DNA of 49,545 nt from NCBI GenBank assembly GCA_947258705.1, contig CAMYJA010000012.1:1-49545 (forward strand), given 5' to 3'. The notes under the pieces are model-generated. The model made no database searches and was not told the DNA's origin. It saw only the letters and a list, made by a program, of their open reading frames with translations. Made by a program: the position numbers and the translations under genes. Positions 41,624-49,545 of this stretch are shown piece by piece. Numbering within the stretch: the first letter of the stretch is position 1; each line of letters starts with the position of its first letter. The stretch comes from an uncultured Hyphomicrobiaceae bacterium (GTDB taxonomy: Bacteria > Pseudomonadota > Alphaproteobacteria > Rhizobiales > CAMYJA01).

Positions 41624-43915
41624 CTAATTATCCGCGCGCCTTTTCGCCGCGTGTCTGGAGGGGCCGAATGCGCCCCGCTCGATGTCGTCGCGTATGCGCA
41701 GCGCATTTTTGTGATCTCCGAGGCGGGCGCGATAAATCTGAAGGTTGGCCATGACCTTTTTCACATAATGGCGGGTTTCCTTGATGTGAATGAGTTCGAT
41801 CCAGTCGATGGGGTCGATATCGGGATCGCGCGGATCGCCGTTTTTTCTTATCCAGTAGCGCGCCCGTCCGGGACCTGCATTATAGCCTGCGAATGTCAGG
41901 ATATAGGAGCCGCCGAATTCGTCCTTTCGGTCGCCAATATAGGCGCTGGCAAGGGAGGCATTGAAGGGGGGATCATTCGAGAGACGGCGCTTGAGATGGG
42001 CGCGCGAGCCGCATTTTATCTTGTAGTCGCGGCAGACATGGCGCGCGGTCACACCCATGACCTGCAATACGCCGCGTGCGCCCGCGATGCTGGTTATCAG
42101 CGTGTTGAACTCGCTTTCCTGCCTTGCCAGGGCATAGAGCATCGGCGTTTCCGGCGATGGCCTCAAGGGCTTGAATTTCGGCATGGCATGAGTCGGATAA
42201 GCGTATCGGGCGAGATTGAAGCCGCGTCCGATGCCGGTCTTGCCCGTGCGCACGGCCATTTGCGTGTCGCCGAGGGATTTCGCGAGATGGGCGGCGAGGA
42301 CCATTTCCTGTTCGGTTTTGAAATGACGCCTGTAATGCAGAAGAAAACGGCGCATGACACTGCGGTTCCTGGCCTGATGGACGATCATCAGAGCCTTCAG
42401 GCCATCGCGTTCGACAAAGCTGTCGATGACGTCCTGCGACGGCACCACGGGCGGCTCGATTGTGAGCTCGCGTCCGTCGGGTTTCAGGGTCTGGCGCGCC
42501 AATTGACCGTAAAACGTGTTGAACTCATTGGCCGACTTCTCGAAATGTTTACGGGCTTCGTCTTGCCGACCAAGGTCCTGATAGGTGCGGCCCTGCCAAT
42601 AGGCCGCGCGCGACCGGCTGCGCGGTCCGTCAGCGGATTGCGCCAAGGCGTCAAAATGCTCAAGCGCCTGTTTCGGCCGGTTGAGAAAGCGCAGTGCGAT
42701 CCATCCGGCCATGAAGGCGGATTCATTCCGTTCATTGACGCTGAGCGGTCCTGTCCTGGCGACGATTTGATAGGCGATTTCGTATTTTTTCCGGTAGAGC
42801 GCGTCATAGGCGTTGACCCGCCGCTCGATCCACCAATGATCGGGATAGTAAACTTTCTCCGCTTCCACAGGCGCGCTCAACAGCATTTTCCAGGCCTCTT
42901 CATGTCTGCCCCGGCGGCGCGTCATCTGGACCTTGTGAAAAAAGAGCCCCCAATCAGCCGGTCCCTCGGAGGGGAGTTTTTTGATTAATTTCGATGCGGC
43001 TTTCAGTCGTGCGCTGCGCCGACGTTTTGAATAGCTGCGCCAAATGGTGAGACGTATATCGGCTTTTTTTCGGTCGATGCCTCGAAGATATTTTGCAACC
43101 TTTTTGGCCCGCTTGAGCCGGCCCGGGCGGCCATAGCGGCTGTCGTTCAATAAAAAGCGGTTGAGGCGCCAATTGTGATCCTCGGTGGTGAGCTCTTTTG
43201 CAAAGCGCTTTGCGATGGCACGTTCGGTTCTGTCGTCGAGGTCGTGTTGCCGCCAGGCCGAGCGAATGAGCGGCAATGCCGCATCAGCCCTGCCCTGTGC
43301 GATGTGAGCGCCGGCGAGGGAGGCCTTGCCGGCCGCATAGCGCGGCGGCTCAGTGGCGAAAAAACTGATGATTGCGGCCGGTGGTTCGGCTCCGAAAAAG
43401 AGCGCTTCCTCTGCGCGCCGGCGCAGCCTCTTCTGGTCCGGCCAGTCCGGATTTGCCAATCGAAAATCCTCGATCTGCCTGGCGCCGGCCTGCGAATCCT
43501 GAGACCGCAGGCGGTACCAGGTGACGAGTTTCCGGCCGACCGGATCTTTTATCCCGGACCTTTTCTGCATGGCGCCCACCATGTCGCCTTTGTAAACCAT
43601 CTTGAAGGCGTCCTTGATGCGCTTGATATCGGGGGCACTCAATCGAAACGAGGTAAGTGGCGCTATGGCGGCATCGAGCGAGGATTGCGGTTTAGCGACC
43701 GCGGAGGCCTTGTCCGCACCGGTTATTTTTACCGCAATTGTCCCGGCGCCCGGGGCTTTCAGGACAATCTTGGGCCTGGGCGTGTCCGGGTGCCGTTCGG
43801 GCAGGGGCGGCGAAATATCGCGCGCATGGGCGGTCGATGCGGCCGAGGCGACCGCGCAGGCGGCAACAAAACAGACGCTTAATTTTCTCAAACTGATCAC
43901 AATATATCCCGTCAT
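41624..43915 (-). CDS. Soluble lytic murein transglycosylase (Slt-like)
   Basis: This 763-residue protein has an N-terminal signal segment (KLSVCFVAACAVASAASTAH), a long alpha-superhelical region (about 80-570) and a C-terminal goose-type lysozyme (SLT) domain. The catalytic Glu is in MLYALARQESEF, followed by SIAGARGVLQVMGVTARHV and the motif LTFAGYNAGPGRARYW. The domain usually has GLMQLMP where this protein reads GVLQVMG, a conservative change. Slt enzymes cut peptidoglycan to make 1,6-anhydro-muropeptides during recycling or complex insertion. It is periplasmic and probably monocistronic. Confidence 0.93.
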   Translation of the reverse strand: MTGYIVISLRKLSVCFVAACAVASAASTAHARDISPPLPERHPDTPRPKIVLKAPGAGTIAVKITGADKASAVAKPQSSLDAAIAPLTSFRLSAPDIKRIKDAFKMVYKGDMVGAMQKRSGIKDPVGRKLVTWYRLRSQDSQAGARQIEDFRLANPDWPDQKRLRRRAEEALFFGAEPPAAIISFFATEPPRYAAGKASLAGAHIAQGRADAALPLIRSAWRQHDLDDRTERAIAKRFAKELTTEDHNWRLNRFLLNDSRYGRPGRLKRAKKVAKYLRGIDRKKADIRLTIWRSYSKRRRSARLKAASKLIKKLPSEGPADWGLFFHKVQMTRRRGRHEEAWKMLLSAPVEAEKVYYPDHWWIERRVNAYDALYRKKYEIAYQIVARTGPLSVNERNESAFMAGWIALRFLNRPKQALEHFDALAQSADGPRSRSRAAYWQGRTYQDLGRQDEARKHFEKSANEFNTFYGQLARQTLKPDGRELTIEPPVVPSQDVIDSFVERDGLKALMIVHQARNRSVMRRFLLHYRRHFKTEQEMVLAAHLAKSLGDTQMAVRTGKTGIGRGFNLARYAYPTHAMPKFKPLRPSPETPMLYALARQESEFNTLITSIAGARGVLQVMGVTARHVCRDYKIKCGSRAHLKRRLSNDPPFNASLASAYIGDRKDEFGGSYILTFAGYNAGPGRARYWIRKNGDPRDPDIDPIDWIELIHIKETRHYVKKVMANLQIYRARLGDHKNALRIRDDIERGAFGPSRHAAKRRADN

Positions 43916-44689
43916 TCCGTGAATCTCTTAATTAGCACGCCTGCATAGCACCCGTCTGCGGTCAAAACATGGAAAAGCGGGGCGGGTATCGCCGGAGCCC
44001 ATGAAATGTGTATCCGGGCGATGGAATTTATCGCCGGGCATGCCGATTTTATCCTATTTTACAGGCTGTTAAAGCACTTCATGCCAGTATGCTCAATGGC
44101 GCCTGAACGCCGGCGTGGACGTCCCAGGATGTCAGCGGCCAGAGACACCAGGGTCGTTTGAGCATATTATATACCAATGAGTTCGCTCTTTTCTTCTTCG
44201 TGATCCCATTTGCGCAGTGGTTTCTTGAAGCCAGCCCACTCACCTGCCTCGTCCTTTTTCTCATCCGGGCCGGGTGGATGCTGGCCATCCTTCTTGCTTA
44301 CTACGCGATCCGCTCACGGCCATTGATACTCGATCCGTCCATGGATGTTGATACGGGCTTGAAGAAGACTTCGTGAAACGCGCAGAGGGCCCGGGGTACG
44401 ATTTCGCTTGCCAATTTTTGCGAACCATGACATAGACCGCCATCGCCCGAAACTAGTCGGGCGACCATCAGCGCTCCCGCGGCGTGAAAAGGACAGGGCC
44501 ATAGCCACGTCGCAAGACATGACGGATCCCTGTTTCTCCAGCGGAGTGCCTCGGTAAATTTCCAAAAAATGATTCCCCGGACACGCAGGGCATCCGGATG
44601 CAGGCATCGACATGCTGTGCATCCCTGACGCGTCGCGTTCATCCCCGTGTGGCCGAATGTATCGGCCCACCGGCAATGCGCGGTCGCAT
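43916..44689. other. 770-base intergenic region
   Basis: This gap separates divergent slt-like and helicase genes. It holds an inverted repeat GGCGAT/ATCGCC (44017-44035) and one possible small hydrophobic ORF (44158). No RNA gene or repeat family member was seen. The helicase may have a long leader. Confidence 0.45.
44158..44376 (+). CDS. Possible small hydrophobic protein
   Basis: A 72-codon frame beginning with TTG encodes two hydrophobic stretches (EFALFFFVIPFAQWFLEA and LVLFLIRAGWMLAILLAYYA). AGGG lies 6 bases before the TTG. There is no ATG in frame and no conserved context, so this may be chance. Family unknown. Confidence 0.22.
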   Translation: MSILYTNEFALFFFVIPFAQWFLEASPLTCLVLFLIRAGWMLAILLAYYAIRSRPLILDPSMDVDTGLKKTS

Positions 44690-46153
44690 ATGAAAGAATT
44701 TGAATTGACACAATTTACAGAACTCGGATTGCATGGCGCACTTCTCAAGTCGCTAAAAGCCGAGGGCTATTCAGCGCCGACGCCCATTCAGGCTCAGGCC
44801 ATTCCAAAAATTATGGCGGGTAGCGACCTACTTGGCATCGCCCAGACAGGCACCGGCAAGACGGCAGCATTTGCGCTGCCGATACTGCACCGGCTTCTCG
44901 GCGGCAACGGGCAGGCGAAGAAGCGCTGCGTCCGTGCGCTTATACTTTCGCCGACACGGGAACTCGCCTCACAGATCGGCGCGAGTTTCAAAACCTACGG
45001 ACGCGACACGGGTCTGAGCGTCGCCGTAATATTTGGCGGCGTCGGGCCACGGTCTCAAATCTCTACACTGAAGCGCGGCGTCGATATCCTTGTTGCGACG
45101 CCCGGCCGTCTTCTCGATCATCTCGATCAGGGCAACGTCACACTTTCCGGCACAGAGATTCTGGTACTCGACGAGGCGGATCAGATGCTCGATATGGGTT
45201 TTGTTCGTCCCATCAGGAAAATATTGTCGACGCTTCCGCGCAAGCGCCAGAGCCTTTTCTTCTCGGCAACCATGCCGGGCGAAATTGCCAGGCTTTCTTC
45301 GGAGATGCTCAACAATCCGGAACGGGTGTCGGTAGCGCCCGCGTCCAGGACGGCCGATCGCGTCGCGCAAAGCGTGATCCATATCGAAACGGCGAAGAAA
45401 AACGCGCTGCTCGTCGAATTATTCGGAAATGACGCGATGCACCGGGTGATCGTGTTTACCCGCACCAAACATGGGGCGGACAAGGTGGGGCGCTGCCTGA
45501 ACAAGGCCGGTATAAAAATCGGCGTGATTCACGGCAATAAATCCCAAGGCCAGCGCAGGGCCGCTCTTGACGCTTTCAAGGCCGGGAAAATCCGCGGTCT
45601 CGTCGCGACGGATGTCGCCGCGCGCGGCATCGATATCGATCAGGTCAGCCACGTCATCAATTATAATCTGCCGCATGTTCCGGAGAGCTATGTCCACCGG
45701 ATCGGCCGCACGGCACGTGCGGGCGCCGAAGGCATTGCCATATCGCTTTGCGATGGCGAGGAGCGGGCTTTATTGCGCGGCATCGAGCGCCTGATCAGGC
45801 AGACGATACCGAGCGAAGATCGCCGTGGCGATGGAGATCTTCTCGCTGCAGCCGCTGTCGGCGGGACAGACATGAAACGCACGCATAACAACGGTTCGGG
45901 CAAAAAACGCCGCCGTCCACATAGGGGCAAACCAGGCAAACCGCAATCGCAAAGCGGTCAGTCGCAAGGCGCCAAACGGCGGGACAGTACGCGGGATGGT
46001 GACATACAATCCGGCAACACGCAGAATGGCGGGGCGGCAAATGCTATCGCACCACGAGGTGAAAAGCCGAACCGTGGCAAACCACGCAGCGAAAAGCCGA
46101 GCAGGATACGCCGGCGTCAGCGCCGGGCCGCTGCCGCGGCGGCAGCGGTCTAG
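44690..46153 (+). CDS. rhlE: DEAD-box RNA helicase (RhlE type)
   Basis: This ATP-dependent RNA helicase of about 487 residues has the Q motif (FTELGLHGALLKSLKAEGY, TPIQAQAIP), Walker A AQTGTGKTAA, PTRELASQI, DEAD, SAT, TDVAARGIDID and HRIGRTARAG. RhlE-type enzymes remodel RNA in ribosome assembly, cold adaptation and RNA decay. Residues about 395-487 form a basic, Lys/Arg/Gly/Gln-rich tail that ends in RRRQRR and an Ala run, probably for RNA binding. The ATG at 44690 is chosen because helicase similarity begins there; an extension to 44612 is unlikely. The gene converges with selO, 7 bases apart. Confidence 0.93.
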   Translation: MKEFELTQFTELGLHGALLKSLKAEGYSAPTPIQAQAIPKIMAGSDLLGIAQTGTGKTAAFALPILHRLLGGNGQAKKRCVRALILSPTRELASQIGASFKTYGRDTGLSVAVIFGGVGPRSQISTLKRGVDILVATPGRLLDHLDQGNVTLSGTEILVLDEADQMLDMGFVRPIRKILSTLPRKRQSLFFSATMPGEIARLSSEMLNNPERVSVAPASRTADRVAQSVIHIETAKKNALLVELFGNDAMHRVIVFTRTKHGADKVGRCLNKAGIKIGVIHGNKSQGQRRAALDAFKAGKIRGLVATDVAARGIDIDQVSHVINYNLPHVPESYVHRIGRTARAGAEGIAISLCDGEERALLRGIERLIRQTIPSEDRRGDGDLLAAAAVGGTDMKRTHNNGSGKKRRRPHRGKPGKPQSQSGQSQGAKRRDSTRDGDIQSGNTQNGGAANAIAPRGEKPNRGKPRSEKPSRIRRRQRRAAAAAAAV

Positions 46154-46160
46154 TTTCCGC

Positions 46161-47642
46161 TCAGGTGCCGCAAAAGGTTTCGTGAACGATCTGGTCGGGA
46201 CGCGGTGGATTGCCGTATTTGTGCCCGACCGATTGAGCTTCGAACGGATTTGACAGGACGGCCGTCAGCTCTTCAAAGGCCTGAAAATCATCCTGTCCGG
46301 CGGCATCAATGGCTTCTTCGATGAGATGATTGCGCGGAATGTAAGCCGGATTGACGCGGTGCATGGCCTGGTTGCGGTTCGTCTCGCAGCGGCCCTCCTG
46401 TGACAATCTGATGCGCCATTGCTTGAGCCAATCATCGATTGCGCCGGGATGCTCAAAGAGGGCATGGAATGGCGCGTCGTCACCTGTTTCCCCGTTTTTG
46501 AGATCGCTCAACCGTCTGAAGGCGAGCGTGAAATCGGTCTTGTTTTCAGCCATGGCGTTGAGAAAATCCTGGGCGAGCGTCATATCCGCCGGATGGGCAT
46601 CTTCAAGGCCCAGTTTTTCTCTCATGCCGCGGATCCAGGCTGTCTCGAAAAGGGCGGGGAAGCGGGCGACGGCCGTCTCTGCTTCCTCGTTGGCGGCCTC
46701 ATCGTCCGCATCGAGAAGCGGCAACAGGGTCCGGGCGAGACAGGCGAGATTCCATTGCGCGACGGGCGGCTGGTTGCCATAGGCATAGCGGCCCCGGTGG
46801 TCGATCGAGCTGAACACGGTTCCCGGATGGTAATGATCCATGAAGGCGCAGGGTCCATAATCGATGGTCTCGCCGGCAATGGACATATTGTCGGTATTCA
46901 TGACGCCATGGATGAAGCCGACAAGAACCCATTTGGCGATCAGACCGGCCTGGCGCTCAATGACCGCATCGAGGAATGCGCGATAGGGATTTTCCGCTTC
47001 CCGGGCATGGGGGTAATGGCGGGCAATGGCATAATCGGCGAGTTGGGTGAGCGCCGCGATGTCGCCGCGGGCTGCGAAATACTGAAAAGTGCCGATGCGG
47101 ATATGGCTGCGGGCGACGCGCGTGAGAATAGCGCCGGGGAGCATGGTTTCGCGACGGATTTCCTCGCCCGTGGTGGCAATAGCAAGGGCGCGGGTAGTCG
47201 GCACGCCCAGAGCCGCCATGGCCTCCGAAACGATATATTCGCGCAGCACCGGCCCGAGCGCGGCGCGGCCATCGCCATGGCGCGAAAACGCCGTGCGCCC
47301 GGCGCCTTTGAGCTGAATGTCGCGGCGTTCACCGTGCAGATCGATCAACTCGCCAAGCAGGACGGCGCGACCATCGCCAAGCTCCGGCACCCAATGGCCG
47401 AATTGATGACCGGCATAGGCCATGGCGATGGGCAATGCGCCTTCGGGCACCCGATTGCCGGCGAAAATTTCCGCGCCTTCGTGGCTCTCGAGCGCGTCCG
47501 GATCAAGGCCGATGTCCGACGCCAGACCGCGGTTCAACCTGATCAGGCGGGGAGCGGGCACGGCGGTGGGATTCTGTCGCGCGTAAAACCGCTCCGGCAA
47601 CCGGGCGTAAGAATTATCGAAAGGAAAAGGTATTTTTTCCAT
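46161..47642 (-). CDS. selO: Protein adenylyltransferase SelO (YdiU)
   Basis: SelO has a kinase fold that binds ATP upside down and AMPylates proteins in redox control. The protein of about 493 residues shows FDNSYARLPERFYARQNPT, AYAGHQFGHWVPELGDGRAV, DIQLKGAGRTAFSRHGDGRA (ATP-binding Lys and Arg), GFIHGVMNTDNMSIAGETID (catalytic Asp/Asn) and FMDHYHPGTVFSSIDHRGRY. The C-terminus ends in FCGT; its Cys lies near where animal SelO has selenocysteine in a CU motif. The ATG at 47642 is preferred; one at 47696 in frame is possible. It is transcribed toward the helicase gene. Confidence 0.95.
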   Translation of the reverse strand: MEKIPFPFDNSYARLPERFYARQNPTAVPAPRLIRLNRGLASDIGLDPDALESHEGAEIFAGNRVPEGALPIAMAYAGHQFGHWVPELGDGRAVLLGELIDLHGERRDIQLKGAGRTAFSRHGDGRAALGPVLREYIVSEAMAALGVPTTRALAIATTGEEIRRETMLPGAILTRVARSHIRIGTFQYFAARGDIAALTQLADYAIARHYPHAREAENPYRAFLDAVIERQAGLIAKWVLVGFIHGVMNTDNMSIAGETIDYGPCAFMDHYHPGTVFSSIDHRGRYAYGNQPPVAQWNLACLARTLLPLLDADDEAANEEAETAVARFPALFETAWIRGMREKLGLEDAHPADMTLAQDFLNAMAENKTDFTLAFRRLSDLKNGETGDDAPFHALFEHPGAIDDWLKQWRIRLSQEGRCETNRNQAMHRVNPAYIPRNHLIEEAIDAAGQDDFQAFEELTAVLSNPFEAQSVGHKYGNPPRPDQIVHETFCGT

Positions 47643-47851
47643 TGCCTGTTCGTTTATGTCCGTTTCAGGGTGTTTCGCGCCGGCGCGGCGGCTCATTTTA
47701 TGGAGCCTGGGCTCAGATGGTGATATTATGCCGGGTGATTTTCATCATCGCTAGCACAGGGTGCCGGCCAAACCAAATCAATCTTCCTCTTGCCGAGGGT
47801 ACGTGAAAACCCTACTCTCCGGCCGAATTGAAAACTGACGGAGCCAAGAAG

Positions 47852-48739
47852 ATGTTCAAGGGGTCCATAACCGCCCTTATCACGCCGTTCAAGGATGGCG
47901 TGCTGGATGAAGAAGCTTTTCAGAAGCTGGTCGAATGGCAGATCGGCGAGGGTAGCCACGGCCTTGTTCCGGTCGGCACCACGGGCGAAAGCCCGACGCT
48001 CAGCCATGCGGAGCACAAGCGCGTTGTCGAGCTCTGTGTCGAGGCGGCCGGCGGCCGCGTGCCGGTTATTGCGGGCGCGGGATCGAATGCGACGGTCGAG
48101 GCGGTGGAATTTACGCGCCATGCCAAGTCGGCGGGCGCCGACGGGGTGCTGGTGGTTACGCCCTATTACAACAAGCCGACGCAATCGGGGCTCATTGCGC
48201 ATTACACGGCGGTCAATAATTGTGCCGACATCCCGATTATCATATACAACATTCCGGGCCGTTCGGTGGTCGACATGTCCGTCGAAACCATGACGGAGCT
48301 TTTCAAACTGCCGAATATCGTCGGCCTCAAGGACGCCACGGCCGATCTGGCGCGGCCTTCGCAGCAACGCATGGCCATGGGGCCCGATTTCATACAGCTG
48401 TCGGGTGAAGATGCGACGGCGCTTGGTTTTATGGCGCATGGCGGGCGGGGCTGCATTTCCGTGACGGCCAATATAGCACCTTCGCAATGCGCCGCGTTTC
48501 AAACGGCCTGCATGAAGGGCGATTATGCGAAGGCGCTTGAATTGCAGGACCGGTTGATGCCGCTGCATGACGCGCTGTTCGTGGAATCCAATCCGGGTCC
48601 GGTGAAATATGCGGCCTCCCGTCTCGGCCTGTGCACCCCCGATACGCGCCTGCCGCTGGCGCCGATTACGGAGGCCACAAAGGCTGTGGTCGATGCCGCG
48701 CTTGAAAAAGCAGGGATTGGCGCCCGGGTCGATGCGTGA
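47852..48739 (+). CDS. dapA: 4-hydroxy-tetrahydrodipicolinate synthase DapA
   Basis: DapA condenses pyruvate with aspartate semialdehyde, the first committed step to diaminopimelate and lysine. The 295-residue TIM barrel has the Schiff-base Lys160 in [12 protein letters not shown], Tyr132 in [10 protein letters not shown] with Arg137, and the Thr pair in [10 protein letters not shown]. The length fits. The ATG at 47852 has GGAG 9 bases upstream; the upstream frame start at 47828 is not needed. It is followed after 86 bases by smpB, an order seen in many alphaproteobacteria. Confidence 0.97.
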   Translation: MFKGSITALITPFKDGVLDEEAFQKLVEWQIGEGSHGLVPVGTTGESPTLSHAEHKRVVELCVEAAGGRVPVIAGAGSNATVEAVEFTRHAKSAGADGVLVVTPYYNKPTQSGLIAHYTAVNNCADIPIIIYNIPGRSVVDMSVETMTELFKLPNIVGLKDATADLARPSQQRMAMGPDFIQLSGEDATALGFMAHGGRGCISVTANIAPSQCAAFQTACMKGDYAKALELQDRLMPLHDALFVESNPGPVKYAASRLGLCTPDTRLPLAPITEATKAVVDAALEKAGIGARVDA

Positions 48740-48825
48740 CCTGATATGCCCTGTTCACCGAGACAGGGACAGGGACGCGAAAGAGCACGCGTTTTTATTT
48801 TCCATGCGGTTGAAAGCACGTTCTC

Positions 48826-49308
48826 ATGGCCAAGCAGGCTGACAAAAAGAAAGACAATCGCAAAGTCATCGCCCTCAACCGGAAGGCCCGTCACAATTAC
48901 GACATCGAGGAGGTGTTCGAGGCGGGCATCGTGCTGACGGGGAGCGAGGTCAAATCGTTGCGCAATGGCAAGGCGAATATCGCCGAATCCTATGCGTCCG
49001 ACGAAGACGGGGAAATTTTTCTCATCAACTCGCATATTCCGGAATACAAGCAGGCCGGGCGGGACAATCACGAGCCCAGGCGGCACAGGAAATTACTGCT
49101 GCACGCGCGCGAGGTCGACCGCCTGCTGGGCGCCATACAGCGCGAAGGCTTGACGGTGGTGCCGCTGAAGCTTTATTTCAACAAACGCGGCATCGCAAAG
49201 GTTGAAATCGGGCTGGCACGCGGCAAGAAGCTGCACGACAAGCGCGAGACGGCCAAGAAACGCGACTGGGACCGCCAGAAAGCGCGGATCATGCGCGAAA
49301 AGGGGTGA
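48826..49308 (+). CDS. smpB: SsrA-binding protein SmpB
   Basis: SmpB brings tmRNA to stalled ribosomes for trans-translation. The 160-residue protein has [20 protein letters not shown], the Leu-rich [11 protein letters not shown]-like segment [19 protein letters not shown], and [15 protein letters not shown]. The basic C-terminal tail ([20 protein letters not shown]) enters the mRNA channel. Trans-translation by SmpB/SsrA affects CtrA-linked cell-cycle timing in Caulobacter, which ties it loosely to the hub at 9.9-14.5 kb. The ssrA gene is not in the window. Confidence 0.97.
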   Translation: MAKQADKKKDNRKVIALNRKARHNYDIEEVFEAGIVLTGSEVKSLRNGKANIAESYASDEDGEIFLINSHIPEYKQAGRDNHEPRRHRKLLLHAREVDRLLGAIQREGLTVVPLKLYFNKRGIAKVEIGLARGKKLHDKRETAKKRDWDRQKARIMREKG

Positions 49309-49333
49309 AGGAATTGGCGCGATTGGCGCTTAT

Positions 49334-49410
49334 GGTTCCGTAGCTCAACTGGATAGAGCAGCGGACTTCGAATCCGCAGGTTGCAGGTTCGAGTCCTGCC
49401 GGGATCGCCA
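49334..49410 (+). tRNA. tRNA-Arg(TCG)
   Basis: A 77-base tRNA with encoded CCA: acceptor GGTTCCG with CGGGATC (two G-U pairs), D arm GCTC/GAGC, anticodon stem GCGGA/TCCGC with loop CTTCGAA (anticodon TCG), T stem GCAGG/CCTGC. It starts 25 bases after the smpB stop and may be cotranscribed. Confidence 0.9.
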
Positions 49411-49501
49411 TTTACCCCCCATTATGAGGTCTAGAAACCGCATATCGAAACCTTCTACGGTTTCCGTACCTGTTCCGGTCACATCATGATCGCGTGCCGA
49501 T

Positions 49502-49545
49502 CGCTTCATGCGTCGATCACGCCCGCATCACGCGTCGATCACGCC
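49502..49545. repeat. 22-bp direct repeat at window edge
   Basis: Two adjacent 22-base units ending GCGTCGATCACGCC differ at two positions. The second ends exactly at the window edge, so the array may continue. A weaker copy may precede them. Confidence 0.75.

Noticed and set aside
44612-44689. 26-codon N-terminal extension of the helicase
   Set aside because: It has no ribosome binding site, and DEAD-box similarity starts at MKEFELTQF.
46419-47723. 434-codon ORF antisense to selO
   Set aside because: A shadow of a GC-rich gene; selO motifs on the other strand are decisive. The same applies to long frames opposite trmFO, slt, mnmA and the SGNH genes.

Overview
The window is chromosomal DNA of an alphaproteobacterium, most likely a member of or relative of the Hyphomicrobiales (Rhizobiales). 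The evidence is a CtrA/SciP/ChpT cell-cycle cluster, a DUF1134 (EipA-type) envelope protein, an alphaproteobacterial RpoH, a Rhodobacter-type PmtA-like lipid methyltransferase, TrmFO, and the palindromic repeat families between genes. No integrase, transposase, plasmid or phage gene was found. The interest lies mainly in regulation and in repeats.

Layout. 0.2-5.3 kb: three sensor-kinase-type genes, namely a receiver-kinase, a large membrane hybrid kinase with HPt, and a degenerate pseudokinase. 5.3-7.4 kb: a pentanucleotide repeat, a stand-alone TadG-like protein, a bidirectional terminator facing a small membrane ORF, and tRNA-Met. 7.5-9.6 kb: a PmtA-like methyltransferase and mnmA. 9.9-14.5 kb: the cell-cycle hub sciP, a lipoprotein, a fliJ-like gene, ctrA, a CheY-like receiver and chpT, with CtrA-like boxes before sciP and ctrA. 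Two direct-repeat arrays of period 17 and 14 lie between the converging sciP and lipoprotein genes. 14.8-23.8 kb: cysQ and a run of envelope genes (bactofilin-cadherin fusion, eipA, a membrane-anchored coiled coil, an orphan TAXI-type binding protein, a large single-span protein with repeats, YceI). 24-28.2 kb: a TetR regulator with palindromic operators next to a small membrane protein, tRNA-Glu, rluD and rpoH.

28.2-29.9 kb is gene-poor. It holds a 154-bp tandem repeat built on a two-hairpin element, other REP-like palindromes, then a perfect TTAA-N7-TTAA CtrA box, two overlapping small ORFs with good ribosome binding sites, and a strong terminator. 30-34.5 kb: a secreted SGNH hydrolase, msrB and trmFO. 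At 34.6 kb tRNA-Ser(GCT) is followed by three and a fraction 93-bp tandem repeats, each opening with a copy of the tRNA 3' end. 35.3-44 kb: envelope genes (OmpA/BON protein, a 33-residue membrane protein, a membrane-anchored helix-hairpin-helix protein, alpha/beta hydrolase, SGNH hydrolase, lytic transglycosylase). 44.7-49.5 kb: a DEAD-box helicase, selO, dapA, smpB, tRNA-Arg and a 22-bp repeat cut by the window edge.

How the genes fit together: CtrA is the master transcription factor, ChpT passes phosphate from CckA to CtrA, and SciP restrains CtrA; CckA and CpdR are not in this window. Several neighbours have CtrA-like boxes. Many of the remaining genes build or remodel the envelope, and mnmA, trmFO, rluD, the four tRNAs and smpB serve translation. 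The best candidates for undescribed biology are the tRNA-Ser tail repeats, the hairpin repeat family whose stems covary, the CtrA-box small-gene unit at 29.2-29.8 kb, and the pseudokinase. Functions come from family motifs read by eye; no database search was run.
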